Positions 41,650 through 54,758 of a DNA stretch of 64,000 nucleotides are shown here, piece after piece (position 1 is the stretch's first letter; the number at the start of each line of letters is the position of its first letter). The position numbers and the translations under genes were made by a program. The stretch spans positions 22,010,001 through 22,074,000 of the forward strand of contig OZ316896.1 of assembly GCA_973895155.1 (NCBI GenBank), written 5' to 3'. The DNA is from Marsupella aquatica (taxonomy: Eukaryota; Marchantiophyta). Under the pieces are notes generated by a model, which saw nothing but the letters and a program-made list of their open reading frames with translations, ran no database searches and was not told the DNA's origin.

Positions 41650-42393
41650 TTATCTCGAATCAGTGGAATTAATTACGAAATCCATCGCCGAGTAACCACA
41701 GAGGCCGAAAGCGCAGGTTCCGCCCTGGCAGACATTGCCACATCTCCCGCAATTTCTGGAATCGCTCTCAATGGCTACGCAAAACCCCGAGCAGCAAAAG
41801 TAGCCGAATTTGCAGGGATTCCCGCAACCACCACAATTCAGCCCGTCGAAATGAATATCAGTGCACCACCCGTTGTGGCAGCAGGTGGACGCAAACGACT
41901 CCGTGGTCCACCCTGCGACCGACATGCACATGGTGGGATCCGTCAAGCATCCGGAGTTTGACGACAGCTTCCTCAAATTCCCCACATCTTTCTTTTGTGT
42001 CTGCTGGTACTGGTGTTGCTGGCTTCGCAGCAGAGACGCCCTAACGTAACTGCTTGTCTGAAATCGTCTACGATGGTGAGGGTGGTGGTGATGGTGGTGA
42101 CGGTGTAACACTGCTTCGACGTCTTCTCGGACGATCTTGTTCGAGGAAGCTCCGAGCTCCCCAGTCGCGTTAACAACAACATCAACACCTGAACGACGCC
42201 TGTTGTCGCTTTTGATATTGTCGAGGTTCGTCGTCTCTGTTGAGGAGGATTCATTGAGAGCGCTAACAGTGAAGAATTGCGTAGAGATGATGAGAATTAC
42301 ACCAATTAGTGAGACGACCCTTCGAAATTTAAAGCTCTGAGTAGCAGCAGCAACGAGAAAAGTGACAGAGAATTGGGAGGGACATCGTTCCAT
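41650..42393 (-). CDS. STIG1-like cysteine-rich secreted protein
   Basis: 247 residues, one exon, ATG at 42391-42393. The Cys-rich half (149-232) has the family pattern: CCHNGWCTDI, NCGGCGNPC, CCSGFCV, NCGRCGNVC and CAFGLCGY. STIG1 proteins of flowering plants are secreted peptides of the stigma that act on pollen-tube growth; the role in non-flowering plants is not known to me. A hydrophobic segment at about 26-45 follows a basic stretch (KFRR) and fits an uncleaved anchor or a long signal peptide. Unusual is a His-rich run at residues 97-107 (nine His and one Pro after HR), followed by RRR, which could bind metal. Upstream, 42,394-43,000 should hold its promoter. Confidence 0.9.
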   Translation of the reverse strand: MERCPSQFSVTFLVAAATQSFKFRRVVSLIGVILIISTQFFTVSALNESSSTETTNLDNIKSDNRRRSGVDVVVNATGELGASSNKIVREDVEAVLHRHHHHHHPHHRRRFQTSSYVRASLLRSQQHQYQQTQKKDVGNLRKLSSNSGCLTDPTMCMSVAGWTTESFASTCCHNGWCTDIHFDGLNCGGCGNPCKFGYFCCSGFCVAIESDSRNCGRCGNVCQGGTCAFGLCGYSAMDFVINSTDSR

Positions 42394-43906
42394 TTTAGTC
42401 TAGACTTCCTCCGGACAGTTCGCACAGTGGTGTTGGCCGGCTTGCCAGCTGCATGCGAGAGGTTGTATACGGTCGGTAGCAGTTCCTTCGTATGTGGACC
42501 CAACGAACGTCGATTCACCGCGAACCGTTACGTCGTGGAATACCGGTGCAGATTCCAGTAAGAAGTTGCAGAATTGATGCCGCTGCTGGCTGAAGGATCA
42601 ACGAATGGAACTGTGCGTACATAGTTACCAGAACTGCCACGCAAACCCTCCGTCGACTGCCTTGCGTAGAGATAATGATGGAATCTTTCCGACTCCACTG
42701 ACTCTTTCCCTGTCTTTTCTCTTCCGTCCTCCTGCCACTATTGAACTACGTGTGGGCTAAAGCTTTCTCTCCATAGAAGGCAACCTCAGCTCCGTCTCCA
42801 AGGAAACGAACTCAGCTCGAGCACTTTCGCACGAACGCAGTGCTCTCTCTCTCTGTCTTTCACGATAATTTACTGTTAGGGGTCCGGTTCATTCTGAAAT
42901 TCATCTGATTCAAATCTTGGCCACCATGAATCCAAGACGTACATCACCGCTCACGTCTTACAATTGACTACAGTCGATATGTATCCCTGAATAAATCTGT
43001 CTCTGTTGTACTCCATGTCCAATATCCCTTGGTGCCCGTGGACTAGTGAATTCGTTCCTCATTCTCTAATTGTACTGAAAATGTACTTTGGATTGAGCTG
43101 GATTTTTCCTCAGGCATGCAATGATGTAATTATAACACAGCTGCACATTGGAAATTCGGATTTCCAATGTCATGTCCTTCTCCGCACACCGCTCTTGCCA
43201 TCATTGCGAGTGGAGCGCCTGGAAACCCAGCGTGGAATCGTGGACGCACTACACTAATAAACAATCCAATCAGAATATCTCGAGCTTATCGGTCGTCGCT
43301 TTCACAATACTTCGTCTTACGAATCTGCACGCATGTCTTTTCCGGTCTCGATCCTCGCTGAACTAAACTAACTATAGAAAACTCTTTCTCTGTTTCTCCT
43401 GCTCGTCTCTCTCTACGGTTTCACTCACTTCTACGCATCTCTCATCCGACTCTCTCGTGGTCGGAGATCAAGTGCTGAACAAACAAAGAAAATAAAGATT
43501 CCCACGCTTGCACGCATTCATACTCAGACTGAATAATTGGTTGTCTAAATTTCTCAGCAGATCGTTCCCTCGAAAGCACTAATTCTTGCACGGGATGCTC
43601 AATTCGTCGAGCCCCGACCAGAATGCGCTCCCGTCAGCAGCAGCAGCAACATCGGGCAGTGCCATGCTTGCAAAGCATTGCAACGAGTGGCCCAACTACG
43701 AGACATTCGACCTCTGCCCCGCCGGAAGCTTATAAATGCAGCGCGAAATCAGGGAATTCTTCAAACCATAGCAATAATTGCATGATCGAAGAAAGATTCT
43801 AACGCTCTCGCAAAAGAAATTGCGCGGGTCCAGCCGTCCACGCTCTCGTTAATTCGCTGGCGCAATGCTCAATCGAAACGGCAGTGTCTGCAGAAAGGCG
43901 TTTCGT

Positions 43907-43921
43907 GGGTGGGTGGGTGGG
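43907..43921 (+). repeat. G-quadruplex motif
   Basis: GGGTGGGTGGGTGGG: four runs of three G with single-base loops, the form that most readily folds into a parallel quadruplex. It lies about 170 bp after a TATA-like box. Confidence 0.8.
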
Positions 43922-46043
43922 TGATCGATCAACACCGGGCCACATGTACAGGAGCGATCCATCGATCAATCGACCAGCAAGCTCGTCGAATTGTGATTAT
44001 CTCCTCTCCTACTTTCTTCTCGTCTCTTTGTGCAACGCTCTCCCCTCCTCCTCCTCCTCCTGTTGCTGCTTCGATCGATTTTCGCTCGCTCATCATCGTT
44101 TTGCTTCCGTTCCTCGTGGTCTACATTTGTACCGAGAGGTAATCATCGTTTCCGCATGAGCAGGATTGCAATTAGCGAAGAATTGCCGAAGACTGTTGCG
44201 GATTTAGTTTTGGTCGTGAACTGCTACTGCAAATTCGAGTCTTGCGGATTATTTTAGGGGCTTTTATTACAAGAGGACCGGACACCAAATGACCCTTTTT
44301 AGATTCCTTCTTAATGCACTTTGTGATTTTTGTCATTTCTCATTTTATTTTTGTATATTTCAGTGAGTTGTTGTGAGTTGTTGGAGAAAATGCCCGGTTG
44401 AGATTAATTTTTATTTATCTTAAATTCACTTAGCAAAGTAGCAAATTCTCTGAATACAATTTTTCATAATACAATTTTTCCAGGCAATTGAGGGAGTGTC
44501 AAGGGCCATAGAAGAAAGTACTCTTGACATGCAAGACAGCCTCAAAGCTCCCAAGTTTTCCCGGGCACTGTATCCTACCCTTTCCAACTTCCAATGCATT
44601 GGGTCTGCCTTTCTATACATTGTTTTTTGTTTTTGTTTTGAGAAAATATATTTTTTGGTTGTTGGAGAAATATAGCAATGTGGAAAAGAATTACTAAAGT
44701 CCTTTTGCCTCTGGGACCATGTTTCCCTTTTTGGCATTTTCTCCTTTCATTGGCACTCTCTACATGGATATAGAAGATATATAGAAGACTGGCCTAAATC
44801 CATGTTCTTTAAACTTGAATAGAGGTGAGGACCAAAAAGTGCATCTTTCATGCATTCTTCAAGTCCCTAGCTCCATCATGCCGCTCCATTGAGAGCTTCC
44901 TTGGCTACCACCAGCTACTCCTCAATGCCCTGGTTTGAATGTCATTACCAACTGGTTGCCCTTTCAACTACTTTCAAATGAATCCATCTAGTTCATAGAC
45001 TTGCATTAAATTGTTAGTCATTGTGAATACTCACCCCATCGCCCCCTTGTCATTTCTCACCCTCACCTTTCTAGTTACGCCCTCAAAGTCATGGTCTAGA
45101 AGTTTCACTCTTGACCAGAGCCCTAACAGTAGATTTTGATTGCAATTTAGTAAGTTGAGCCTGAATGCCCATTATTTTTAATCTTAATTTATAAAAATGA
45201 TGACAAAGGTCATCATGCATGATCATCAATGCACACATCCCATACTTTTTGCCATCCACATAAATTTTGGTGGGGCCCTAGAGTCTCGGTCTAGAGGCTT
45301 CACTCTACAAGCCTAGACCACAACTCTAGCTTCTCATAGCGATTAGTTATAAAGATTAGAGAAAATTACCCTTTCCTTGAACAAAATAGAGATGAGATGC
45401 AGGAAAAGGATTCCCCCTTTTTGCCAGTTTTTCTTTGCGCCCATCCTGGTCTGCACCCGCACTTAGAGTTAGTGTTTAGAGGCTTCTTTCTAGCTTTATT
45501 AGTTAGACTAGCCTGATTACTTGTTTCCTTGAACTCAAATCGAGATGAGTAGAGGAGCCAAAGAAAATGTTCAAAAAGAGGATTCCCCTTTATTCTTCTT
45601 CATCTTTCCTCCCATGCCTGTCTGCACCCTCACTCAAGGCCGTCTTGGATGGGGTCTTGCATGTCCTGAAAAAAGCGGCCCTTATCACTCCAACATTTTC
45701 ATTAAAAAGTGAATAAGTATATATCCATAGAATCTGCTCACGAAAGACTCGTGACCTGCCCAAGCAGTCTGGTGTCCTTTCTTTTTCCACACCCTTGTTC
45801 TAGTACAAGGATCCATGCTGGAAACATTGCACCAAAATATGTCCATGCAAAGTGTCTCTTGTTTTGGTGTTAAATTGAAAGGCTGGGACTTCAATGGCCA
45901 GAAAGTTGCTGGCCCTTTCCCTTCACAATCCTCATTCAGTGCCATCAGGACTCCTTGGGGAGGTGGTTGAGGCATGGAAGTGTAATCCAGTCAAAACTTG
46001 CCAGAAATATACTAAAAGGATCTATTTTTTAATCAAGGACCAT

Positions 46044-46363
46044 CACATGCAAGACAGCCCTTAGAACTATGTAGACTGAGGCCCTTAGATTAGGGTCTAG
46101 AGGCTTCACTCTAGACAACAGGCCCAAGCCTAGAAGCTTAACTCTAGTTGCAATACAGCATGCTAACAAAGTGTTATGGGCTGAAACTTTTTAGACGTAA
46201 GATTCTTGTGGGGCTTGTATTTAGGTAGCCCGTAGCTCCTTACGTCCTATCATAAAGCATAAACACCGTATCTCATTTATGGTGCTGTTTTGACACGCCA
46301 TAATAGACCCAGTCTAGATATTTCCATCTCACATTATAATTCCTTAGGGCTGTCTTGCATGTG
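46044..46363. mobile_element. MITE-like element with terminal inverted repeats
   Basis: CACATGCAAGACAGCCCTTA at the left end and TTAGGGCTGTCTTGCATGTG at the right end are inverted copies, 320 bp apart. One TIR position differs and no clear target duplication is seen. A single related end lies near 47,018, suggesting a dispersed family. No transposase is encoded. Confidence 0.55.
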
Positions 46364-47186
46364 CAAGAGTCCTCAGAAAAGCAGCCCTTACCAGCCCAAA
46401 CTTGTCATGGAAAAGTGAGATCTCAAATGTGCAGATAATCAGGAAGGGAATATGTGTGCCATCCACACTCACCGCGTTTCTTTGTTTGTCCTGCATTTTG
46501 ATCTTTCTCTGTCTTTCAAAGGTTGGGAAGGCAAGGGCCAGATACTTTCCAGCCCTTGCCCTTGAGAATCCTCAAAGACAGCAGCCAGGATTGGCTCTTG
46601 AGGGGGAATTGCACAAAACACTCAGTCAGTACAAAGTTGCCACCCGATCATTTGAAGGGGAGTGTCGCAACCCTATCAGGTACCCCTCACAGTTATAAGA
46701 TATCAGTCAAAGATATCAGTGATTACAAATAGGATTGGAAGTGACTCAAGGAGGTTGTCAAGTTGTGGACTTAGAGTATTGAAGCCATCATTTTTTGAAG
46801 GACTTGGTGAAGGTTGCTAAATGTTGCCCAAAGTGACTAAGCAAGGTTGTTGAGTTGTGGATTTAGAGTATTGAAACCGTTATTGTTTGAAGGACTTTGG
46901 AGAAGGTCGCCAAAGGGACTCAACGAGGCCGCTGACGGGAAGGGATGTATGGGCTCCGCAAGGACGCTGAGCTCAACTGATATCAATGAGTCATTACTAA
47001 TATGGTTTTTCAATACCCTCACATGCAAGAGGGCCCTTAGATCATTGAGATCGCACTCCATAGATCACCGTTTCAGAGTTACACGTCATTACATTGTAAC
47101 TCGCTGTCAGGCTTATCCATCAATTAACCCCGATTTTGAATGTTGGAGTGTGAATTCTTTACCTTGGAAGCTTAGGAACCCGAGCG

Positions 47187-49585
47187 ATGGCGATGGTGAG
47201 CATCCCCTGCAGAGCTCTTGGGACCTTCTCGTCTGGATCGCCTCTCGGAGGTGCGAGCCTCTCCAATTTTTCCGCACTCGCAAGTCCGTCGCTGCATTTG
47301 CACCCACTTAGACGGCAGAGTCTGCGGCTCACCAGACGAGAACCGACGAGGAATCGAGGCAGCCAATTCCGAGAGGGAGCGGCATTCGCATCACTCAAGG
47401 TAACCCACTTTCCTTCCTCTTGGAAATGATGGGTACATTCGCTCTTGACCTTTTCTTTCTCAATTGGACTCAGCGGTCTGAGCTTGTGGGCGGCATCCTA
47501 AATTCCACATGCGTTCTTTTCTTCCAGCTAGGCTTCTGTCGTTGTTCTCTTCGATTTTTATCATGTAAATGAAGGCATTTGAATGTCTACGGCACCGATC
47601 GTGTGCTAAGGTTACCCAGACTCCAAAATTTCAAGGCAGATCAGTAGGTCACTGAGCAGAGGACCAATTGGCTAGTAAGAGGATCACACTAGTAGGAGAG
47701 GAACAGCTTGGTGTTCACTTTTCTGGCCGTTCTCTTCCTCAATCGCGACCTTTAAGTTTTGATCCTCTAACCTTTCTACCCTACTTTGAATTTTTTAATG
47801 TACTTTTTTAGCGGTAACAATTTGCGGGAACGAATGAGGAAGGAATCGAAGGACGCCACTTTTCTCCGTGGGCCTGGAAGTACTTACTGTCAGCCAATTC
47901 GAAAATCACAGCAAATTGGAGGATTGTTGAGGTGGTTAATTGTTTTTCATTCTGGTTCGCTCTTCAGCTCTGGGTGCCTCATGGATTTTCTAGCAAGGAA
48001 TCGCTTCGATTTGCTTTGACATTTGCATGAGGTTTATCAACTATACAACAGACTTAACCACTTTGCTGCTTGCAGAAGAAGTGTAGACTTGAAGAATATT
48101 ATTCAATTCACATTTGGTCATTGAACCACCAAAATCCAACTCTCTCAACCAAATGTTTCTTACTTTGCTCATAATTGACAAAAACATCCTCACTCAGAAC
48201 ATCGTCACATTTGAAATAGCTGCACGGGCAGACATAGCGCAAACTCTGTTTTGATTTTTATCGTTCAGTTTCTTTCAGTTTTCTGGAGAGAGACGGCTCA
48301 TATTGCTTTCGTCCGTTTTTCTCTTTCTGGCTCATTGACACAGTGTTCATTCGACCCTTGGCCCTTTTGGGCCATTAGAGAACAAGTTTTCTGTTGTCGC
48401 TTTCATGATTAGGTTGCACGAGTCAAAGTAATACCTCGTCTCAACGCAGGAAGAATTGCAGATATACCTTGAACAGTTCCAAGAGGTGAAGTTTGACATC
48501 AGTCTAGAGCAGAAAGCAAGGGTCACTTGCCCAGTTTTCTTGCCTGCAAATATCATGCCGAAAATTGGTTTGGAAAGCACGCGACACGGCGAGTAGACGA
48601 TAATACTCAAAGTGAAGAAATTTTTCTTATCGGTAGCTGTTCAGTCTAAGCTAATAAATGGACTTCCACTCGGTAGGTTCCTCATAGTCTGCATGGGAAC
48701 GACTAAAGCAACACGTGTGGCCTTTGTCTAGCAGATCTGGCAGCCAAGAACTAGGGGTGGGGGGTTTGGTGAGCCTTTGCAATGAGCCTCTGCAATCTGA
48801 ACGAACCTCAGCTATTTGCCTTTTGACCAGGATGCTCAAGTACTGGTGCAGTCAGGGGTGGTCCGGCTAGTCCCATCAGCTGAAGCCTCAAGCCTCCTCT
48901 CTGAAGAAGGATATGCCTTGTTGGATATTCGACCCAGTTGGGAGCGAGAAATGGCTTTTGTGCCAGGATCATACAATGTACCTCTGTTCGTCGAGGATAC
49001 CAGTACCGGTGCGTTAACTCTACTCAAGAAGAGCATACAACAGGGCCAAGGCGGGTGGTGGAATGGCCAGAAACTTACCACCAGAAATGAGCAATTCGTA
49101 GAACAAGTTCAGGCAGCTGTTCCTCCAGGCCAAAAGCTGCTAGTTGCATGTGGAGAAGGGTTGAGGTAATCTGCATCTCCTATCTGATTGCTATGAGTTT
49201 TGACGCATCGTTTTTAGTCACTCTCCTCAGGACGTTGGTCTTGGTGGCTAGATAGGTCACACTAGAGTGCGTTGAAGTGGACTCGTCAAGCTCTGTCTCT
49301 GTAAGTGTCGATGATCTATTTTCATAAAGGAATGAAGTTTAAAATTTAAATTTTCACAGGTCCTTGCTCGCTCTTGAGGAACTGAACGATGCTGGATTCG
49401 AGCAACTAGCTTGGTTAGCAGGCGGGTTCAACACGGCGAGAGATACAGACTTTCCGAACGTTGGGGGACCCACAAAGCTCCGATTTGCGACTGTGGGAGG
49501 TGCTTCGGAGTATGTATTAAAGTTTGCCATGTTTGTTTCAGGTATAGGTAAGGGAAAAGAGTCCTTGGATAGCACGGGATCCTAG
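47187..49585 (+). CDS. STR11: chloroplast rhodanese-like protein (STR11-like)
   Basis: Three exons, 47187-47399, 48831-49165 and 49360-49585, with consistent GT-AG phases, giving 257 residues. The first exon is a Ser/Arg-rich, acid-poor chloroplast transit peptide. The second holds most of the single rhodanese domain (YALLDIRPSWEREMAFVPGS, VPLFVED) with active-site loop CGEGLR, Cys at residue 178. The third completes it with ELNDAGFEQLAWLAGGFN and ends in LRFATVGGASEYVLKFAMFV, a probable membrane-facing hydrophobic helix. Arabidopsis STR11 has the same order, including the VEDxxxGxxTLLKK insertion. Rhodanese domains carry sulfane sulfur; the physiological partner of this plastid member is not established to my knowledge. 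The first intron is 1.43 kb. Confidence 0.88.
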
Positions 49586-50731
49586 TCTTCTTGTACACTA
49601 ACATGATGCTTTTCAGATGTCGGTACTTCCAAATGCTGCTCAGCATTCGGGGCCCATACTGCGACCATCTAGTATTACTCCTGTACATTGAACGCTCTCT
49701 CAAAATCAATGTGGAGGGTCCATCTATGTGGATTATATTTCTGGATCTGTTCGTTGACAATTGGCTTGCAAGAGATGTGCCACTTCGTACTTTCACCTGC
49801 CCCACTAAAATTGCCGTCTGTCCACTTGTCCAATCAGTCCATTCTCGCAGATATGACATGGATAAGCACCAACTTTGGATTGTCAATTACAACCACTTCA
49901 CAATAGCGGGTGAGTGACCTGAGGACGAATTCGAAAATTCTAGTTTGCAGCACACTGTGCAACGCAGTATTATAAAGACCACACATGACGTGCCATGCAG
50001 TCGTTACTCGCTCGCAAGCAGAAGGTCGGTCCGCCATAGGACTGGGTGTGCACCCAACATATGCAAAATCTTCATCCGAGCTTTATAGATGAAGGTCACG
50101 GACTCAAAAACCTTCAAAATGTTTTTCCGTCAAACTCTTAGGTAACACGCCACACGAAGAGTACCAAACTGATGGTGCATGAATGTCCTACGATCATGTT
50201 GTCCTTTGAATTGCCCAAACGCCCAAAATTAGGGGTATTGTGTGTTGAAGACAATCCAGCAGTGACGCAAAAATAAGCCATTCATACAAGTGAAATTCAT
50301 GACTCTCTAATCAAAATGTTCAGCTTGCTCGTGCCTTTCAGAAGCCACAGTGTGGCTGCTCCTGATGACAATTTTATTGACAGCGTAAGTGAAAGCTCCT
50401 TGTCACGGCTTACCAAGCCATCACAATCCAACTTCCTCTAAAAATAATAAAAACCCTGATAAGAGTAGTTCACTGAAAGGATATTCTAATATTTATGTAA
50501 AGTACTCTCCTCAGCTAACAATGGATTGACCGACTCCAGTAAATGTTCATTTGAATCGACGCGAACCTTTGCTGTCCAGTCTTCCTCCCTATCGGTAAAC
50601 TAGACCAGATGTAAACACTAGACCGTCTCTCAGTATCAAAAAAGTGGACGCCCACACATTTGTATTTCGCCATTCCCAATTTAGGACCACACGTGCCTGG
50701 ATAGTCACAGCGAGAGCGAATTACAAGATAC
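49586..50731. other. intergenic, convergent 3' ends
   Basis: Lies between the 3' ends of the STR11-like and apyrase genes. No gene is seen. Confidence 0.6.
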
Positions 50732-53700
50732 CTATGACGATACACTTTGTATGGCCATGCCAAGAGCCCAGGCTGCTTCGACCTCTGCCTCCTTGTAGAC
50801 CACCCTCTTTACTAATCTTATCGGTTGATCACGTTGGACACCTGCCACCCAATTGAAGACTTCGTTAACAAGAACGATATATGCGCAAGAGCGACATTTC
50901 TAGTTTGACACAAGTTATTACATCATGAAGCAGGTAAAACTTGTAGAAAGTTATTATCCTTACCAAATCCATCGACGAGAAGAACATATTCGTAGAGCAG
51001 GTCCATGCATATGTAGGGTCTGTCAGATGCCTGTATGTCCGGGTACTTGGACGCAACTTCTTCCAAGCTGGTACCACAGACTTCTTTTGCCGCATCTTCA
51101 AATTGAGAAGGTTTAACAACTGCAGTTGGAGCTTTGCTATCCTTAATAATGCCTACCTGAGAACGCATAACAAATTCAAGGTTTAATACCCAGGTGGACG
51201 CAATTTATAATATTTATTTTCATCTAGAAAGCGAACTGGCCTGGCATCCAAGTATTACTAGTTAGGAGGATCATGCGACTGAACTTCAGGCAACAATACC
51301 TTGTCAATTCCAATGGAGTGGCGATGCAAGACTTTTCTCCCCCTTCTGTTACAACTTCCTCCTCTCTAAAGACCAAGAAAACAACTATCTATCCACAACA
51401 AAACTCCGGACAAACTCACCTCTGCAGCCTTGTCAAAAAAGAAAGAAGCTACAAGAAGGTTCGACTGGCCAGATCCTCCGCCCCCACTCCAGACCCCACC
51501 AAACGTGCAATGCAAACTGGTACAAGTTTCGTCCTTCTTCAAGGCTTTCAAAACAAGGTCTTTGCAGCCTCCGACATCAGCACCATTAGTAGCTGCTACG
51601 GCCGTAAACTTCTCATCTCCATATTTGTATGCACCTGGATCACAGTGAAGGCAACCATCAGTTCAATGAGAAGTTAAGCCCGGATCAGACTCACATGATA
51701 GAGTAGTTGTCATTACACAGACAAGAATCCTCTTCTCGTATACACGTCATTTGGCCGACGAAATAGGGCTCGTCAACCAACATGAGGAATACAAATAACA
51801 AACCTATAGATTCTTTCACTGAATCATACAACTGACCAAGATAAATCCCAGCGTGAACATAGGAAATTACAATTCCAGACCTCCCTGCAAGGTGTATGAG
51901 GCTATAGGGTGCAACCAACTGCAGCAAAATTTTCTAGGAAATCCTCATACCATTGTATCCCTGGAGAAGACAAGGACAGGTACTGTCCTTGGTAACGAGC
52001 CGGAGGATCCCAGCCCGGACAGCATAGAGTCCATACCGCAGATAGCTGCCACAGTTGTTATCAGAGTGCTTTAGAAATATTCATGATACGAAGAAGACAA
52101 AACGGAAAGCAGTTGCAACTGTTGGCATACCTGTAGACATAAAGGTGGAATTCCTGGCCAAGCAGCTGCAACTTGACGATGTAAGATGCTCGGTCTTTCA
52201 GAGGTTTGGGTGCCTTCTTAGAGGCTTCGTTTGATACTGCGTAAGACATTTGAACTGAGCCTCCTCCAAGATCCACCACGCCAACTGTGTCTTCAAACGA
52301 CTTCCGAAGGTTGCCGAGCAAGTAGTTGACAGTGATCTGCAACACGTGTTTACAAGGGTGTAAATATTTTCTTTCTACATCAATACACTATGATAGTAGA
52401 AAGTCATCTGATTCAGGAAAGAAGTTCAGCATTTATGCCCGTTCGGCCGGGAGCTTGTGAATTATATGGTATACTATCGGTATTAGTTCAATTGGTTAAA
52501 GAGGACAGCTAGTCAAGAAGTCTCCTAAGTGCTGCAATCAATTGGTTCATAACCCTGAATTTCGCTAAATAAGCTCCGCAAGCGCTTGCTTCAATTTCGT
52601 TTGAGATATTTAATAACAAGTAAGAGAATAGAACAAGAGTTACCCATTGATAGGTACCCTCATTGGCACCATCCAGGATGGAAACCCAATCATCTTCGAA
52701 TTTGAACCCACTTTTGTGAAGCAGCAGCCGTACCTGCTCAGGACATTTCAGCTCAAATACCATCTCCTGACTTCCTATCTCAACATCTCGACCATCTATT
52801 TCCATAGATGGTCGAGATGTTTAAAACGAACTGAAGAAACTATTTTGACCGATGACTCCACATAACGTGTTCCAAATAGTCATCAGGACCAAAAAGAAAT
52901 AAACGCATTTTACCCAACAAATAGTAATATCCATCAATTAGGTCAATTGCTGGTACCTCACTTAAGATCTTCTCTGCAGTATCTCCAGGTAACAACCTCA
53001 ATCCTGCAGTGGCCTGCATCCACATCGTGGGGAAAGGTCACAATGTGTCAGGATAGAAACCCCCGCAGATCAACAAACTTGGCATTGTGTGAAGCACAGG
53101 AGATCATGAAGTTGATTAAATATAAGAGTCTCCTCATACGCAAAGGTGCGAAGTTCTATTTGCACAAGACTTGAATGCGGAGTTTGTAAGAAGAGTAGAG
53201 AAAAACCTAATTACCCCAAGGCGAACAGGTGTTGATGAGTGGAGGCTTTCTGGCACAAGGTCGAGAGCCTTCTTGAGTAATCCATTCAGAGATTCAGCCC
53301 CATTCTTAGGATTGTCGCTGTAGTTGCTCAGTCCAGGTTTGATCTGTTCCGAGAGTTAAGAACACCAACAGGAAAACACCCTGAATAAGTGCGAACAAAA
53401 GGAGATGATCGAATAAATCGTTATGACAACTATCTTTAAAATAAGCTCGAGGTCCAAAGAAATTAGCCATGCCCCACTTAAATACACACTGAGATGAACC
53501 ATTGACTTCACAGAGGCTGATATGACGCGACTGGCTTTCACAACTACAGCTCGACGACTGCCAAGACAGGGACGTGCTGGGAACAACTGTTGCATAAATG
53601 TGGAAGGAAAAGACATGGTCAAAGCATTCCTGGACCAGGGATGAAGTATGCTTCTTCCTAGCAGTAGGAAACAGCTCAACACCCAACAAAAACTACAATG

Positions 53701-54758
53701 GTACTAGTGCTCCAGTTTTTCTGATTCTCATCCTTCCATCTCCAAGTGTGACCAAACTCCATAGCTTCCTTCAGATCTATGCTTACACGTGGGAACCTTT
53801 CGATCTGGCTTGCTCAGTGACAACCGAATGGCTGATCGACGGGGGCCCCATAAGAGTATGGACGCTAGAAACCAATGCAGCTCAGACCTCCCTATGAATG
53901 TTGTCTGAAGACAGATAGGTAATCCTCCGATCTAATTGCTGAGACTAGAAGGGCTGGAAGTTCATCAATTCGTCCCTCATCCAAAATCACATCTAAGACA
54001 CCGATTCATGCAAAAGTGGGTTTGATCTGGTAGCTACTCAGAATATTCATTTCGATTTCCCCTAATTCGACTGCCCATTTAAGAAACACCAGATCCCATG
54101 ATCAACCAATCCCCAATTGCCCCAAGAAGTTCTCTTTTTCTGCCACCCCGACCGTATTGTGCAATTTGTGAGACCTGTATGACATGAATGACACTGAAAT
54201 TACTAGCGCAGAGAGGCACAATCCGACTGCAAACGGACCGCAACAGCGAAGATGCAGCACCTGTTCAAAGAGCTCCAATTCCCCATCCTCCATCTTGACG
54301 AGATCCACATTCTTGTCGAAGCAAAACACATGTACCCTACTTCCTGAGCTGCCGGCATCGAATATCACCGAGTAGCGCTTAGAAGATGACCCCCCTTTCG
54401 CGTTAGTCGACTGCCGATCGAAAAGATCTTCAACAGCACTACCTGATGTGACCCCTTCGTCCAGAGAGCGGGGCATCATGAGGAGAACGAACGCAATGAG
54501 CGCAATCGGGATAGAAATCACAATCACCACTCCCCGGTATCTGTACAGCTTCTCGGTCAGCGTCTCCTGCCGAACTCGCCTCATCTTGCCACCGTCGTCT
54601 TTGAGCAAATGGGACTCCTCCTCTCCGTCTGGCTCCGTTTTGGATGTGGGTCGGAAGCGAACTTGAGAAAGCGATGACGCCCGGGGCGACTCCGTCACTG
54701 ATACTCGTATCTCTTTGGCGGCCTCCACTGCCCCCTCGTCCCCTTTGCTGACCTGCAT
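50732..54758 (-). CDS. apyrase (GDA1/CD39 nucleoside phosphatase), nine exons
   Basis: Hydrolyses nucleoside tri- and diphosphates in the Golgi or extracellular space. Exons (minus): 54261-54758, 53215-53343, 52957-53013, 52644-52733, 52131-52337, 51951-52045, 51420-51634, 50964-51156 and 50732-50841, about 530 residues. All apyrase conserved regions are visible: ACR1 [10 protein letters not shown] (132-141), ACR2 [12 protein letters not shown]3 [15 protein letters not shown]4 [13 protein letters not shown]5 [12 protein letters not shown]. The C-terminal [17 protein letters not shown] and [12 protein letters not shown] are also typical. A charged 75-residue cytosolic leader precedes one membrane segment (about 76-95), giving a type II orientation with a lumenal or external catalytic domain. 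The ATG at 54756-54758 is the first in frame. No lesion is seen. Confidence 0.93.

Larger units (their letters stand above)
42394..47186. other. intergenic, repeats only
   Basis: Contains a (TCC)n-rich pyrimidine tract near 44,041, a G-quadruplex motif, a TATA-like TTATAAATG at 43,731-43,739 with no convincing gene behind it, and degenerate repeats sharing GTCTAGAGGCTTCACTCTA (45,290 and 46,095) and GCATGCAAGACAGCC words (44,500; 46,047; 46,350). No coding exon is supported. Confidence 0.5.

Noticed and set aside
43884-44159. 91-codon ORF with Ser/Cys runs
   Set aside because: Arises from (TCC)n and GGGT repeats; no family resemblance and overlapping open frames.
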